Assembly (NCBI RefSeq): GCF_002993285.1
Contig: NZ_CP027433.1
Span: forward strand, 2,418,001-2,482,000
Direction: 5' to 3'
DNA length: 64,000 bases
Source: Gordonia iterans
GTDB lineage: Bacteria > Actinomycetota > Actinomycetes > Mycobacteriales > Mycobacteriaceae
The notes beneath the pieces are model-generated. The model saw only the letters and a program-made list of their open reading frames with translations, made no database searches and was not told where the DNA came from. The position numbers were made by a program, and so were the translations under genes. Shown piece by piece: positions 18,788 through 31,032 of this stretch (within the stretch, counting starts at the first letter, position 1; the number at the start of each line of letters is the position of its first letter).

Positions 18788-19477
18788 ATGTGCTTCAGTG
18801 CGACAGCGAGTTTCGTAGGCGCCGGCGTGATCGGAGCGGCCGGCGTGGCCACCCTCGCCCTGGTGCGGGACAAACACCAATTGCCTTTCGCCGCACTGCC
18901 CTTGCTGTTCGCCATCCACCAAGCGCTGGAAGGATGGACCTGGCTCGAGCTCGACGGCGCCGCCGACGCGCACCTCACCGGCCCCGGCGTGCACATGTGG
19001 GTGCTCTTCGCCTGGGCGATACTGCCGATCTACGTGCCCTGGGCGGTCTGGCTGATGGAGAAGGACCCCCGGCGCCGCACCTGGCTGAACGTCCCCATGG
19101 TGGTCGGCGGGCTGCTGGCGGTCTTCATGCTCTATCTTTCGGTGCAACCCGAGATCGGTGTGCAGGTGATCGCCCGCAACCTGGCCTACGAACTCGGCGT
19201 GCCGTTCAGCGGGGCGTGGCTCGCGGTTCCGTATGTGTTCGCCACGTGCTTCGCGCCGATGATGAGCTCCTATCGCTGGGTCATCGCCCTCGGCGTCGGC
19301 AACCTGATCGCGATGACGATCGCCGCCGTCATCAAAGCCGCGGACTATTCGTCGATCTGGTGCACCCTGGCGGCGTTCCTGAGCCTGATCGTCTTCGGCC
19401 ACTACCTCTCCCAGTACACCGGCCGATTCGTCGGCCGCCCGGTCGGCTCCGGCAGTCCGGCCGCACAGCCGGGTTGA
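18788..19477 (+). CDS. DUF6629-family integral membrane protein
   Basis: A 229-residue protein with about seven transmembrane segments and the conserved opening MCFSATASFVGAGVIGA that marks DUF6629. Charged loops (EKDPRRRTW) separate the helices. Function unknown. Divergent from the BASS carrier (135 bases between starts), convergent with the UvrA-like gene. Confidence 0.8.
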   Translation: MCFSATASFVGAGVIGAAGVATLALVRDKHQLPFAALPLLFAIHQALEGWTWLELDGAADAHLTGPGVHMWVLFAWAILPIYVPWAVWLMEKDPRRRTWLNVPMVVGGLLAVFMLYLSVQPEIGVQVIARNLAYELGVPFSGAWLAVPYVFATCFAPMMSSYRWVIALGVGNLIAMTIAAVIKAADYSSIWCTLAAFLSLIVFGHYLSQYTGRFVGRPVGSGSPAAQPG

Positions 19478-19485
19478 TCTCCGCT

Positions 19486-19500
19486 GCCCGGTTCCCGGGC
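19486..19500. terminator. Short hairpin between convergent genes
   Basis: GCCCGG-TTC-CCGGGC forms a 6-bp stem with a 3-base loop in the 36-base gap between the DUF6629 gene and the UvrA-like gene. No T-run, so it is only a weak terminator candidate. Confidence 0.35.
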
Positions 19501-19513
19501 ATGGTCGAGGGGC

Positions 19514-21901
<2,388 letters not shown>

Positions 21902-21946
21902 TGTGACCCATACCGGCCGCGGATGCCGCCGGGGGATACTGGCACG

Positions 21947-22852
21947 GTGAGAGAACTACGCGCCGATGCACGGCTGGAGCGGATCCGCATCCGCGTCGTC
22001 GCCGCCGCCGTCCGGATGAGCGAGACGTTGCCGTTCGCGATCCTGGTGAACCTGGGCCGGGCCAACATCACCGACCGGGCGATGACCCTCGCCGGTCAGG
22101 CGTTCACGTCGATTCTGCCGGTGATGATCCTGATCACCAGTCTCTCGACCAACGGACCGATCGATCGCGCGATGACGCGGATCGGTACCCAGTGGTTGCA
22201 GTTGGAGCCGGCCTCACCGATCGGCTCGACCCCCGGCGCCGCGTCGTTCGGCGTCGTCGGCGCGTTCATGACGATCGTCGGCGCGACGTCGTTCTCCCGC
22301 GCACTGGACCGGATGTACGCCGAGGTCTGGGGCACGCCCAAACTCGGTGTGGCCGGCTGGTGGCGCTGGCCGCTGGTGATCGCCGCCTTCGTCCTCGGCA
22401 TCACCGCGGAGGTTTTCGGCATCCGCGGCAGCGCCATCGGGCAATCGATGGTCGCGGCCACCCTGGTCAGCTGCGTGCTCTGGGCACTGGTCTGGGCGTA
22501 CGTCACCCGCTTGCTCACGGCGGGCCGGGTCCGCCGCGACGACGTGCTCCTCACCGGCGCAGCGGCGGGCGTCGTCGTGGCAGTGTTCTTCCTGTCCACC
22601 GAACTCGCTTTCGGGCCGATCCTGCACGGCGCCGAGGTCCGGTTCGGCACGCTCGGCGTGGTCTTCTCGGTGATCAGCTGGCTGTTCGTCTACGCCTGGC
22701 TGGTGGTCGCCGCGGTAGTCGTCGCCCGCACCGTGCGCACCCGCAGCACGCCGGGCGCCCACCACCCCGGCACCGACCACCCCAATGCCCACGACCACGA
22801 CGCCGAGGCGCCGGTCCAGGTCACCGCCGGGTCCGGAACAGCGTCTCCTTGA
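21947..22852 (+). CDS. YihY/BrkB-family inner-membrane protein
   Basis: A 301-residue protein with about six hydrophobic segments between residues 35 and 260 and a His/Asp-rich tail (HHPGTDHPNAHDHD). GTG at 21947 follows TACT about 8 bases upstream, a usual leaderless pattern. The gene overlaps the 3' end of the convergent pseudokinase gene by 32 bases. The family was once called RNase BN, a label since withdrawn; function unknown. Confidence 0.82.
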   Translation: MRELRADARLERIRIRVVAAAVRMSETLPFAILVNLGRANITDRAMTLAGQAFTSILPVMILITSLSTNGPIDRAMTRIGTQWLQLEPASPIGSTPGAASFGVVGAFMTIVGATSFSRALDRMYAEVWGTPKLGVAGWWRWPLVIAAFVLGITAEVFGIRGSAIGQSMVAATLVSCVLWALVWAYVTRLLTAGRVRRDDVLLTGAAAGVVVAVFFLSTELAFGPILHGAEVRFGTLGVVFSVISWLFVYAWLVVAAVVVARTVRTRSTPGAHHPGTDHPNAHDHDAEAPVQVTAGSGTASP

Positions 22853-24713
22853 TCGCTTCGTCGATCTCGCCCTTGCTCTGCGGATCGATGTTCGCCGACA
22901 GGCCGATGGCGAGGCTGCGCGGCTGCGTGTCGGCGATCACCATGGTGAACTCGTCGGCGTCGATCGGACCGCGCGAGACCGGGACGCGCCCGCGGAACAG
23001 CACCAGCTCGGTGGGGCTGTTGTCCAGCGTGGACTTGCGCCGGGTCTCGATCACCGGCGTCCGGACGTTGGTGTTGGCGAACCCGGGCATCTGCGCCAGG
23101 CACTCGAGGAACTTGGCGCCGACGGCCTCCAGGTCGCCGGTGAACGTGCCGGGCAGGGTGCCGACGAGCAGCTGGGCCTGCCAGTTCTGCCCGGGCGGAC
23201 GCGAGACGACGATGCCGTCGGAGAGCACCAGGAACGGAAGCTGACTCCCCCGGTCGGGATTCCAGCCCGCAGGCAGCGCCGACTGCGGGATGCGGATCGG
23301 CCCGACCTCCAGGTTCGGCGACGACGTGCGGAACGTCGGGCTGCCCGGAGCGCACGACGTGGGCACCCCGGCGACCACGTTGGCGTTCGGCGTCGAACTC
23401 GTCGTCGTCGACGACGTGGTGGCGCTGCTGCTCTTCGAACTGGACGCGGCGACGGTCGAGGGGTCGTCGTCGCCACCGAGAACGAACACGAGCACCAGTG
23501 CGATCACCACGATCAGCACGCCCACACCGATCAGCGCGCCGTACACGGCCTTCTTGTTGCCGCCCGGTTTCCCACCGCTCTGCACCGGAGGCATCCCGGG
23601 GCCGCCCGGGTAGCCGCCCATGGCGCCGTAGGGCTGCTGCTGGTAGCCGCCCGGATAGCCGGCCCCCGGCGGGACCGCGCCGTACGGCGTCTGCTGGGGA
23701 GGGAAGGATCCGCTGCCCGGCCCGGCGTACGGTGCGCCGGCCGGGGTGGTGCCGGACTGTGCGGGAGCACCGTAGACGTTGGTCGGCGGCACCGGTCCCC
23801 CCGGCGGGACGGCGCCGGGTGTCGTCGCTCCCGGCACGGTGGCTCCCGGCACGGTGGCCCCGGGGACCGTGGTCCCCGGGCTGCTGCCCGAGCCGCCCTG
23901 TCCGGTCGTCGGGTACGCCGAGGTCGGCTGATTCGCCTTCGCCGCTGCGGCCGCGGCCGCCGCCGCGTCCGCCTCGCTCTTGACGGCAGCGGCTTCCTCC
24001 GCGCCGACCAGCGCCGTGGCCAGTGCACCCGCGAACTCCCCGCACGAGGTGTACCGCTGCGCCGCCGGCTGCCGGACCCGGCTGAGGACGGCGTCCACGT
24101 CGGCCGGCAGTTCGGGGCGCAGGGTGGTGACCCGGGCGCCGATCGAGGTGCCGCCGGTCAGCAGGAAGGCCGCCAGTTCGCCCAGTTCGGCTTGGTCGGC
24201 GCGATCCTCCGGCTTCGGTATCCGCCCGCTCCGCGGCGGAACTCCCAGCCCCGAGACCAGATAGGACCGGGTCCCGCCCTGGTCGTCGACCAGGATCTGC
24301 GCCGGGGTCAGCTCGCCCACCGGCACTCCACCCGCGCGAGCGGCGTCGAGAGCGGCGGCGACGGCGGTGACCGCGGCGGCGGCCTCGCGCGGCGCGAGCG
24401 GTCCCGACTGGCGTACTACGGCGTCGGCACTCGGCGCCGGGACATAGCCGGACAGCAGCCACAAGCGGCCGTTCTCCTCGCCGTGCGCCCGCACCGGGAC
24501 GATCCCCGGATGATCGAGCCCGGCGGCGGCGGTCGCGGTCTGAGTGAAGGCCTGCCGATAGGCGGGGTCCTTGCCTCGCGACTCCGGGATCAGCAGCAGG
24601 ATGTCCTCCTGGGCGGCTTGCGCGGCCTTCACCAGGTAGATCTCTCCGGACTCGTTGACGTTGAGGGTTCCGACGACGCGCAGACCCGCGAAAGTTTGTC
24701 CCGTACGAAGCAT
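22821..24713 (-). CDS. Membrane-anchored protein with degenerate serine/threonine kinase domain
   Basis: A 630-residue protein. Residues ~1-255 resemble a bacterial Ser/Thr kinase fold, but catalytic motifs are lost: no VAxK Lys (EIYLVKAAQ...EDILLLIP), the HRD/N loop reads PVGELTPAQILVDDQG, and DFG is VSGLGV. An Ala-rich segment, then a Pro/Gly-rich linker with repeated VPGAT units (~290-390), leads to one transmembrane helix (ALIGVGVLIVVIALVLVFVL, ~410-430) and a Ser/Thr-rich stalk plus a ~180-residue extracellular domain with an RSRPPG-like core (IVVSRPPGQNWQAQLL). The topology is that of PknB/PknD-type receptors. Likely a pseudokinase scaffold; partner unknown. Confidence 0.8.
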   Translation of the reverse strand: MLRTGQTFAGLRVVGTLNVNESGEIYLVKAAQAAQEDILLLIPESRGKDPAYRQAFTQTATAAAGLDHPGIVPVRAHGEENGRLWLLSGYVPAPSADAVVRQSGPLAPREAAAAVTAVAAALDAARAGGVPVGELTPAQILVDDQGGTRSYLVSGLGVPPRSGRIPKPEDRADQAELGELAAFLLTGGTSIGARVTTLRPELPADVDAVLSRVRQPAAQRYTSCGEFAGALATALVGAEEAAAVKSEADAAAAAAAAAKANQPTSAYPTTGQGGSGSSPGTTVPGATVPGATVPGATTPGAVPPGGPVPPTNVYGAPAQSGTTPAGAPYAGPGSGSFPPQQTPYGAVPPGAGYPGGYQQQPYGAMGGYPGGPGMPPVQSGGKPGGNKKAVYGALIGVGVLIVVIALVLVFVLGGDDDPSTVAASSSKSSSATTSSTTTSSTPNANVVAGVPTSCAPGSPTFRTSSPNLEVGPIRIPQSALPAGWNPDRGSQLPFLVLSDGIVVSRPPGQNWQAQLLVGTLPGTFTGDLEAVGAKFLECLAQMPGFANTNVRTPVIETRRKSTLDNSPTELVLFRGRVPVSRGPIDADEFTMVIADTQPRSLAIGLSANIDPQSKGEIDEAIKETLFRTRR

Positions 24714-24838
24714 GGCGTCAGCCTAACGGCTCCCCGCCGCCCCCGCGCCGGGCAGTGCGGCACAGTGCGCTGATTCGGCCCCTGCGCACCGCTCTCCCGC
24801 CCTACTCTGGTCCTCCACGGGGTGAGTTGAAAGGTGCC

Positions 24839-25873
24839 ATGCAGACGATCAACACCGCCACGGGGCCCATCGCCGCCGTGGAATTGGGTGCAGTCCTGAC
24901 CCACGAGCACGTGTTCGTGCTGAACGAAGACTACCGGCTCAACTTTCTGCCGGACTGGAACGAGGACGAGCAGGTCGACCGCGCGGTCGCCCGGCTCAGC
25001 GAGCTCGCCGCCCTCGGGATCGACAGTCTGGTCGACGTCTCCGTACCGGGCATGGGCCGCAACGTCGGGCGGGTGCGGCGCGTGGCCGAACAGGTGGATC
25101 TCAACGTGCTGGTATCCACCGGCTTCTTCACCTACAACGACTTGCCGCTGCAGTTCCATTACACCGGACCCGGCCTCGGGTACGACTCCCCCGAACCGCT
25201 GGCCGAGGCGTTCATCCGTGACCTGACCGAGGGGATCCCGAACTCGGGAGGGATCAAGGCCGCCGTCCTCGTCTGCGTGATCGAGGCTGAGGGCCTGACT
25301 CCCGGGGTGGAACGCATCATGCGCGCGACCGGCCAAGCCGCCGCCGCCACCGGCGCCCCCGTCGTGGTGCACACCAACCCGCACACGCGGTCGGGTCTGG
25401 TCGCGCAGCGCATTCTGGGCGAAGAGGGCGTCGATCCGGGCCGCCTGCTGATCGCGCATTCGGGCGATACCGGCGACCTCGACTATCTCCAGCACCTGGC
25501 CGACGCCGGTTCGACGCTTGGACTCGATCGCTTCGGCGTCGAACTGCTGCTGCCGCACGAGACGCGGATGGCGACGCTGCTGGCGCTTCTGGAGGCCGGG
25601 TACGCCGACCGGATCGCGCTCTCTCAGAGCGCCTTCTGCTACTCGGACTGGTTCGACCCCGTGAAGCGGGCACAGGTGACGCCGAACTGGAATTACCGGC
25701 AGATCAGTGAGCGGGTGATTCCGGAACTGCGGGCACACGGCGTCGGCGACGACGTCATCGACACCATGCTGGTCGCTGTCCCGAAGCGGTTGCTGACCTG
25801 GGACACGCGGACCGCCGATGCGGGACTTCCGGCCCCGATTTCCGTGAATTCTGGACCAAGTCCAGAAAACTAG
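24839..25873 (+). CDS. Phosphotriesterase/lactonase-family metal-dependent hydrolase with altered active site
   Basis: A 344-residue TIM-barrel hydrolase. Metal ligands visible are HEH (LTHEHVF, residues ~22-24), the Lys that would be carbamylated ([10 protein letters not shown]), His in [12 protein letters not shown] and His in [10 protein letters not shown]. The final Asp ligand, normally directly after LSQ/LSH, is Ser here ([13 protein letters not shown]). The rest of that motif is intact, so activity may be altered or lost. ATG at 24839 has AAAGG 5-9 bases upstream. The 3' end contains the furA operator. Natural substrate unknown; lactones are typical. Confidence 0.85.
   Translation: MQTINTATGPIAAVELGAVLTHEHVFVLNEDYRLNFLPDWNEDEQVDRAVARLSELAALGIDSLVDVSVPGMGRNVGRVRRVAEQVDLNVLVSTGFFTYNDLPLQFHYTGPGLGYDSPEPLAEAFIRDLTEGIPNSGGIKAAVLVCVIEAEGLTPGVERIMRATGQAAAATGAPVVVHTNPHTRSGLVAQRILGEEGVDPGRLLIAHSGDTGDLDYLQHLADAGSTLGLDRFGVELLLPHETRMATLLALLEAGYADRIALSQSAFCYSDWFDPVKRAQVTPNWNYRQISERVIPELRAHGVGDDVIDTMLVAVPKRLLTWDTRTADAGLPAPISVNSGPSPEN
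25849..25867. promoter_or_regulatory. FurA-type operator palindrome
   Basis: TTCTGGACCAAGTCCAGAA is a perfect 8-3-8 inverted repeat, 20 bases before the furA start and inside the last codons of the preceding gene. Mycobacterial FurA autoregulates through an AT-rich site just upstream of furA with a similar TCCAGAAAA arm. The sequence here continues as AAACTAGGGCACACT, which may include the -10. Confidence 0.75.
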
Positions 25874-25887
25874 GGCACACTGGTGTC

Positions 25888-26370
25888 ATGTCCAGCACCG
25901 CACCCGGCACCCAGCGGGAACGCCCCGAGCACGAGCTCACCGCGGCGATCCGTGGTGTCGGGCTGCGGGTGACCCGACCGCGCCTGGCGGTGCTGGCCGC
26001 GGTGGAGCGTCACCCGCATGCGGTGACCGACACCGTGCTCGCCTCCGTGCGGGCCGATCTGCCCGAGGTCTCCAGGCAGGCCGTGTACGACGTGCTGCGC
26101 GCCCTCACCGAAACCGGTCTCCTCCGGCGGATCCAGCCGACCGGCCACGCGGCGCGCTACGAGACCCGGATCGGCGACAACCACCACCACGTGATCTGCC
26201 GGGACTGCGGTGCCGTGCGAGACGTCGACTGCGCCGTAGGTCAGGCCCCGTGTCTGGAAGCGGCGCAGACGCACGGCTTCGCCATCGACGAGGCCGAAGT
26301 GCTCTATTGGGGCCGTTGTCCCGACTGCGCGGCACGACCGGCCCGCGACGCCGCGCTTCCCGACGACTGA
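25888..26370 (+). CDS. furA: Fur-family regulator FurA
   Basis: A 160-residue redox- and metal-sensing repressor. The winged helix is residues ~15-90 ([45 protein letters not shown]). The dimer and metal site follows with [18 protein letters not shown], then CPDCA. ATG at 25888. It is followed by katG after an 83-base gap in the same direction, the conserved mycobacterial furA-katG arrangement, so peroxide is expected to release repression of both. Confidence 0.93.
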   Translation: MSSTAPGTQRERPEHELTAAIRGVGLRVTRPRLAVLAAVERHPHAVTDTVLASVRADLPEVSRQAVYDVLRALTETGLLRRIQPTGHAARYETRIGDNHHHVICRDCGAVRDVDCAVGQAPCLEAAQTHGFAIDEAEVLYWGRCPDCAARPARDAALPDD

Positions 26371-26453
26371 CCCACGCCGACCGGAACCCACCGACCCACA
26401 CAGCCCACCCCAGCAATCAGCCGGACCACCGGCGGATCGAAAGGAAAACCCAA

Positions 26454-28688
26454 GTGTCCGACGAACAGCCCCTCGCCGAAGTAGACGACTCGAGCGCCAC
26501 CGGCTGCCCCATGCACGATGCGATCAAGCCGCCCGCCGAGGGCGGCGGCAATCGCGACTGGTGGCCCAATCAGCTGAATCTGAAGCTCCTCGCGGAGAAT
26601 CCGGCCGAAGGCGATCCCTACCCGGACTTCGATTACGGCGCCGCCTTCGAGACCGTCGATCTCGACGAGCTCAAGGCCGACCTCAAGGCGGTGATGTACG
26701 ACTCCAAGCCGTGGTGGCCCGCCGACTACGGCAACTACGGTCCCCTGTTCATCCGGATGTCGTGGCACGCCGCCGGCACCTACCGCATCAGCGACGGCCG
26801 CGGCGGCGCCGGGCACGGGATGCAGCGGTTCGCCCCGCTCAACAGCTGGCCCGACAACGCCGGCCTGGACAAGGCCCGCCGCCTGCTGTGGCCGATCAAG
26901 CAGAAGCACGGCGCCAACCTCTCCTGGGCGGACCTGCTCGTGTTCGCGGGCACGTACGCCATGGAGGAGATGGGGATGACCATGTTCGGTTTCGCGGGCG
27001 GCCGCACCGACAAATGGGAGCCCGAGGAGATCTGGTGGGGACCCGAGACCGAGTGGCTCGGCGACAACCGCTACACCGGAGACCGCGACCTGGAGAACCC
27101 CCTCGCCGCGGTCCAGATGGGCCTGATCTACGTCAATCCCGAAGGCCCCAACGGCGAGCCGGACCCGCTCAAGGCGGCCAAGGACATCCGGGAGACCTTC
27201 GGGCGCATGGCGATGAACGACGAGGAGACCGTCGCCCTCATCGCCGGCGGCCACACGTTCGGCAAGACGCACGGCAACGGCGACGCCGCCGTGCTGGGAC
27301 CCGAGCCGGAGGCCGCACCGCTGGAGCAGGTGGGCCTGGGCTGGAAGAACCCGACCCGCACCGGGGTCGGCGTCGACGCGGTGAGCTCGGGCCTGGAAGG
27401 CGCCTGGAACAGCACCCCGACCACCTGGGACAACAACTTCTTCTGGACGCTGTTCGGGTACGAGTGGGAGCTCACGAAGAGCCCGGCCGGCGCGCAGCAG
27501 TGGCGGCCGAAGGACAACGCCGGCGCGACCAGTGTTCCGGACCCCGCTGATCCGGAGAAGAAGCACCAGCCGATGATGCTGACCACCGACCTGGCGCTGC
27601 GCTTCGATCCGGTCTACGAGAAGATCTCCCGGCGCTTCTTGGAGAAGCCCAAGGAGTTCGAGGAGGCCTACGCCCGCGCCTGGTTCAAGCTGACCCACCG
27701 CGACATGGGTCCGGTCTCGCGCTACCGCGGCGCCCTGGTCCCCGAGGAGACTCTGATCTGGCAGGACCCGGTGCCGCCGGTCGACCACGCGCTGGTCGAC
27801 GAGGGCGACATCGCGGATCTGAAAAAGGAGATCCTCAAGTCGGGACTGACCGTCTCTCAGCTGATCAAGACGGCCTGGGCCGCGGCGGCGTCGTTCCGCG
27901 GCAGCGACAAGCGCGGCGGCGCCAACGGCGGACGGCTGCGGCTGGAACCGCAGCGCAGCTGGGCGGTCAACGAGCCGACAGAACTGGCCCAGGTGATCCC
28001 CGTCCTGGAGGACATCGTCGAGTCGTACAACAATCCGAAGGGCCGGCTCGCGCACCTGCGCCGCGGTGACAAGAAGATCTCGTTCGCCGACGTCGTCGTG
28101 CTCGGCGGCGCGGCCGCGGTGGAGCAGGCGGCACGCAACGCCGGCTTCGACATCACGGTGCCGTTCACCCCGGGGCGCACGGATGCCGCCCAGGAGGACA
28201 CCGACATCGAGTCCTTCCACGCGATGGAACCGCGGTGGGACGGCTTCCGGAACTACGTCGCCGACGGCGTTCAGGTGCCGGCCGAGGCGCTGCTGATCGA
28301 CCGCGCACAGCTGCTCACGTTGACCGCGCCCGAGATGACCGCACTCATCGGCGGTCTGCGGGTGCTCGGCGCCAACCACGGGGGCTCGCAGCAGGGCGTG
28401 CTGACCGATCTGCAGGACACCCTGTCGACGGACTTCTTCACCAACGTCCTCGACATGGACGTCCAGTGGTCGCCGGCCCCGGACGGCGGCTACACCGGCG
28501 TCGACCGCGAGACCGGCGAACCCAAGTGGACCGCCAGCCGGGTCGACCTGGTGTTCGCGTCCAACGCGCAGCTGCGCGCGCTCGCCGAGGTGTACGGCGC
28601 CGATGACGCCCGCGGCAAGTTCGTGGACGATTTCGTCGCCGCGTGGAGCAAGGTGATGGACGCCGACCGGTTCGATCTGCGACGCTGA
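26454..28688 (+). CDS. katG: Catalase-peroxidase KatG
   Basis: A 744-residue bifunctional haem enzyme of two peroxidase-like halves. The distal site [11 protein letters not shown] supplies Arg, Trp and His. The Tyr of [10 protein letters not shown] and the Met of [10 protein letters not shown] would complete the Met-Tyr-Trp crosslink needed for catalase activity. The proximal His is in [16 protein letters not shown] at 26454 has GAAAGGA 10-16 bases upstream. In mycobacteria this enzyme activates isoniazid; here the region equivalent to Ser315 reads [10 protein letters not shown]. Confidence 0.96.
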   Translation: MSDEQPLAEVDDSSATGCPMHDAIKPPAEGGGNRDWWPNQLNLKLLAENPAEGDPYPDFDYGAAFETVDLDELKADLKAVMYDSKPWWPADYGNYGPLFIRMSWHAAGTYRISDGRGGAGHGMQRFAPLNSWPDNAGLDKARRLLWPIKQKHGANLSWADLLVFAGTYAMEEMGMTMFGFAGGRTDKWEPEEIWWGPETEWLGDNRYTGDRDLENPLAAVQMGLIYVNPEGPNGEPDPLKAAKDIRETFGRMAMNDEETVALIAGGHTFGKTHGNGDAAVLGPEPEAAPLEQVGLGWKNPTRTGVGVDAVSSGLEGAWNSTPTTWDNNFFWTLFGYEWELTKSPAGAQQWRPKDNAGATSVPDPADPEKKHQPMMLTTDLALRFDPVYEKISRRFLEKPKEFEEAYARAWFKLTHRDMGPVSRYRGALVPEETLIWQDPVPPVDHALVDEGDIADLKKEILKSGLTVSQLIKTAWAAAASFRGSDKRGGANGGRLRLEPQRSWAVNEPTELAQVIPVLEDIVESYNNPKGRLAHLRRGDKKISFADVVVLGGAAAVEQAARNAGFDITVPFTPGRTDAAQEDTDIESFHAMEPRWDGFRNYVADGVQVPAEALLIDRAQLLTLTAPEMTALIGGLRVLGANHGGSQQGVLTDLQDTLSTDFFTNVLDMDVQWSPAPDGGYTGVDRETGEPKWTASRVDLVFASNAQLRALAEVYGADDARGKFVDDFVAAWSKVMDADRFDLRR

Positions 28689-28698
28689 CGACGCCGCG

Positions 28699-28740
28699 CA
28701 CGGCGCCCCGGGTCTCGCGGCCCGGGGCGCCGTGTGCTTT
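28699..28740 (+). terminator. Rho-independent terminator after katG
   Basis: A perfect 14-bp GC-rich stem (CACGGCGCCCCGGG at 28699-28712 with 28721-28734), 8-base loop, then TGCTTT. Located 11 bases after the katG stop. Confidence 0.85.
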
Positions 28741-28798
28741 CGAGCGCGTCCGGGATTCTCCCCGCCCGGGACGAACTCCACGGGATAGGTTGAATTTC

Positions 28799-29836
28799 AT
28801 GAAACTCGGTCTGCAACTCGGATATTGGGGCGCACAGCCCCCGGACAATCACGCCGAACTGGTCGACGCGGCCGAGACCTACGGCTTCGACGCGATCTTC
28901 ACCGCCGAAGCCTGGGGCTCGGACGCCTACACGCCGCTGGCGTGGTGGGGCTCGCGTACACGGCGTCTGCGCCTGGGCACGTCGGTCCTCCAGATGTCGG
29001 CGCGCACGCCGACGGCCTGCGCGATGGCGGCGCTGACCCTCGACCACCTCTCCGAGGGCCGCCACATCGTGGGCCTGGGCGTGTCCGGCCCACAGGTGGT
29101 CGAAGGTTGGTACGGCCAGTCGTTCGCGCGACCGCTCGGCCGCACCCGCGAGTACGTCGACATCATGCGCAAGGTCTGGGCCCGGGAGGCCCCCGTCACC
29201 AGCGACGGCCCGCACTACCCGCTGCCCTATGCCGGAGTGAATGCCACCGGTCTGGGGAAGCCTCTCAAGCCGATCGTCCACCCGCGCCGGGCCGACATCC
29301 CGGTGTTCCTCGGCGCGGAAGGGCCCAAGAACATCGCCCTGGCCGCGGAGATCGCCGACGGATGGCTCCCGCTCTTCTACACCCCGCGGATGGCCGACAC
29401 CTACAATTCCTGGCTCGACGAGGGCTTCGCCAGGCCCGGCGCGCGACACAGCCGCGAGACCTTCGAGATCTGCGCGACCGCGCAGATCGTGATCACCGAC
29501 GATGCTCCCGCGGTGTACGCCCGGATCAAGCCGGCGCTGGCCCTCTACATGGGCGGGATGGGCAGTGAAGACACCAACTTCCACGCCGAGGTGTATCGGC
29601 GGATGGGCCACGGCGAGGTGGTCGACGAGGTGACCGCTCTCTTCCGCTCCGGGCGCAAGGACGAGGCAGCGCAGGTGATTCCGGACGCGGTGGTCGACGA
29701 CTCGGCGATCGTGGGCGACGAAGACCATGTGCGCGAGCAGATCGCGGTCTGGGCGGCGGCCGGCGTGACGACGATGCTCGTCTCTCCGCGTTCGGTCGAC
29801 GAGGTGCGACGGCTGGCAGAGCTGGTACAGGGGTGA
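28799..29836 (+). CDS. LLM-class F420-dependent oxidoreductase
   Basis: A 345-residue luciferase-like TIM-barrel enzyme expected to use coenzyme F420. Typical segments are MKLGLQLGYWGAQPPDNHAELV, the TAEAWGSDAYTPLAWW strand, GTSVLQMSARTPTACAM and GLGVSGPQVVEGWYG. ATG at 28799. Its TGA overlaps the GTG of the downstream binding protein (GTGA), so it is coupled to the metal-chelate transporter operon. The substrate is not evident; the linkage may be functional or just operon packing. Confidence 0.9.
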   Translation: MKLGLQLGYWGAQPPDNHAELVDAAETYGFDAIFTAEAWGSDAYTPLAWWGSRTRRLRLGTSVLQMSARTPTACAMAALTLDHLSEGRHIVGLGVSGPQVVEGWYGQSFARPLGRTREYVDIMRKVWAREAPVTSDGPHYPLPYAGVNATGLGKPLKPIVHPRRADIPVFLGAEGPKNIALAAEIADGWLPLFYTPRMADTYNSWLDEGFARPGARHSRETFEICATAQIVITDDAPAVYARIKPALALYMGGMGSEDTNFHAEVYRRMGHGEVVDEVTALFRSGRKDEAAQVIPDAVVDDSAIVGDEDHVREQIAVWAAAGVTTMLVSPRSVDEVRRLAELVQG

Positions 29837-31032
29837 GCATCCCGAGGCGCAGAACCTGTCTCGGAGTCCTGGTCGCCACGCTGTCGTCACTGGCACTGCT
29901 GCTCAGCGGGTGCACCACGAGCACCGACGACGCCGGTCGCTCACGTGACTGTGTCACCGACTACGACGCCGCACGGGACTACTTCCCGGACAAGGCGACA
30001 GTGGAGTACGCGAAGAACTTCACCCTCGCCTACCACCCGAACTACGCGGTGCTCACCGTCAAGCAGCCGTTCCCGGGCGGCCCGCCGCAGCGCTACGTCC
30101 TGGTCCGGTGCGGGACGCCCGCGCCGGATCCGACCGGCGACCTGGCCGGCGCTCAGACGGTCGAGATCCCCGTGCGAACCGTCTACTCGGGATCGACCAC
30201 GCAGTTGCCCTGGTTCACCGAGCTCGGTGTGCTGGACGCGCTCACCGGCGCCGCCGACACCTCGATGATCACCAGCGAGCAGGTACGTGCCCGCGTCGAC
30301 GAGGGCAAGGTGACCCAGTATGCGACGGGCGCCACCGTCGACACCGAACGCGTCCTCGCCGGGCGCCCCGACGTGCTGCTGACCGACGGCACGGAGAACC
30401 CGGCCTACGCGGTCCTGCGCCGCGCCGGCATCCCCGTGATCGCGATCGCCGACTGGCTCGAGGCGGGTCCGCTGGCGACTGCCGAGTGGATCAAAGTGCT
30501 CGGCGTGCTCACCGGGACCACCGCGAAAGCCCAGGAGGTGTTCGGCGGCATAGCGCAGCGGTACCGAGCGCTCGCCGAGAAGGCCCGCGGCGTCCCCGCG
30601 ACCAGAATTCTCTACGGCGCCGACTTCCAGGGCACCTGGACGGTGCCGGGTGCCGACAGCTCCGCCGGAACCATGATTCGCGATGCCGGCGGCGACTGGC
30701 CGTGGAGCGACCGGTCGGGCACGTCGGTGCACCTGAGTTTCGAGGAGGTGGTCACCCGGGCCGGTGACGTGCCGATCTGGCTGGTCTCGGACAACCAGTG
30801 GACCACCGTCGCCGACGTGGAGAAGGTGGACCCGAGGTACCGCAATCTCGCAGCGGTGGCCACCGGTCAGGTATGGAACGCGAACCTGGCCATGGGGCCG
30901 ACCGGCGGCAACGACTTCTTCGAATCGGGCAGCGCCCGGCCCGACCTGGTGCTCGCCGACACCGTGGCGATCCTGCACCCCGAGCTGCTCCCGGATCACA
31001 CGTTCGTCTACTACCGCCGATTAGGGCGGTGA
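29833..31032 (+). CDS. Metal-chelate ABC transporter substrate-binding lipoprotein (BtuF/FepB type)
   Basis: A 399-residue lipoprotein with lipobox LALLLSGCTTS (Cys ~29). The mature part has the two-lobed class III binding fold joined by a long helix: LGVLDALTGAADTSMI, VLAGRPDVLLTDG, IPVIAIADWLEAGPLATAEWIKVLGVLTG. It feeds the FecCD-type permease that follows. The substrate could be cobalamin, haem or ferric siderophore; the absence of a cobalamin riboswitch or clear IdeR box upstream leaves this open. GTG start overlaps the preceding stop. Confidence 0.88.
   Translation: MSIPRRRTCLGVLVATLSSLALLLSGCTTSTDDAGRSRDCVTDYDAARDYFPDKATVEYAKNFTLAYHPNYAVLTVKQPFPGGPPQRYVLVRCGTPAPDPTGDLAGAQTVEIPVRTVYSGSTTQLPWFTELGVLDALTGAADTSMITSEQVRARVDEGKVTQYATGATVDTERVLAGRPDVLLTDGTENPAYAVLRRAGIPVIAIADWLEAGPLATAEWIKVLGVLTGTTAKAQEVFGGIAQRYRALAEKARGVPATRILYGADFQGTWTVPGADSSAGTMIRDAGGDWPWSDRSGTSVHLSFEEVVTRAGDVPIWLVSDNQWTTVADVEKVDPRYRNLAAVATGQVWNANLAMGPTGGNDFFESGSARPDLVLADTVAILHPELLPDHTFVYYRRLGR

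Noticed and set aside
26304-28781. 825-codon minus-strand frame opposite katG
   Set aside because: Antisense shadow of katG, which has all catalytic motifs on the plus strand.
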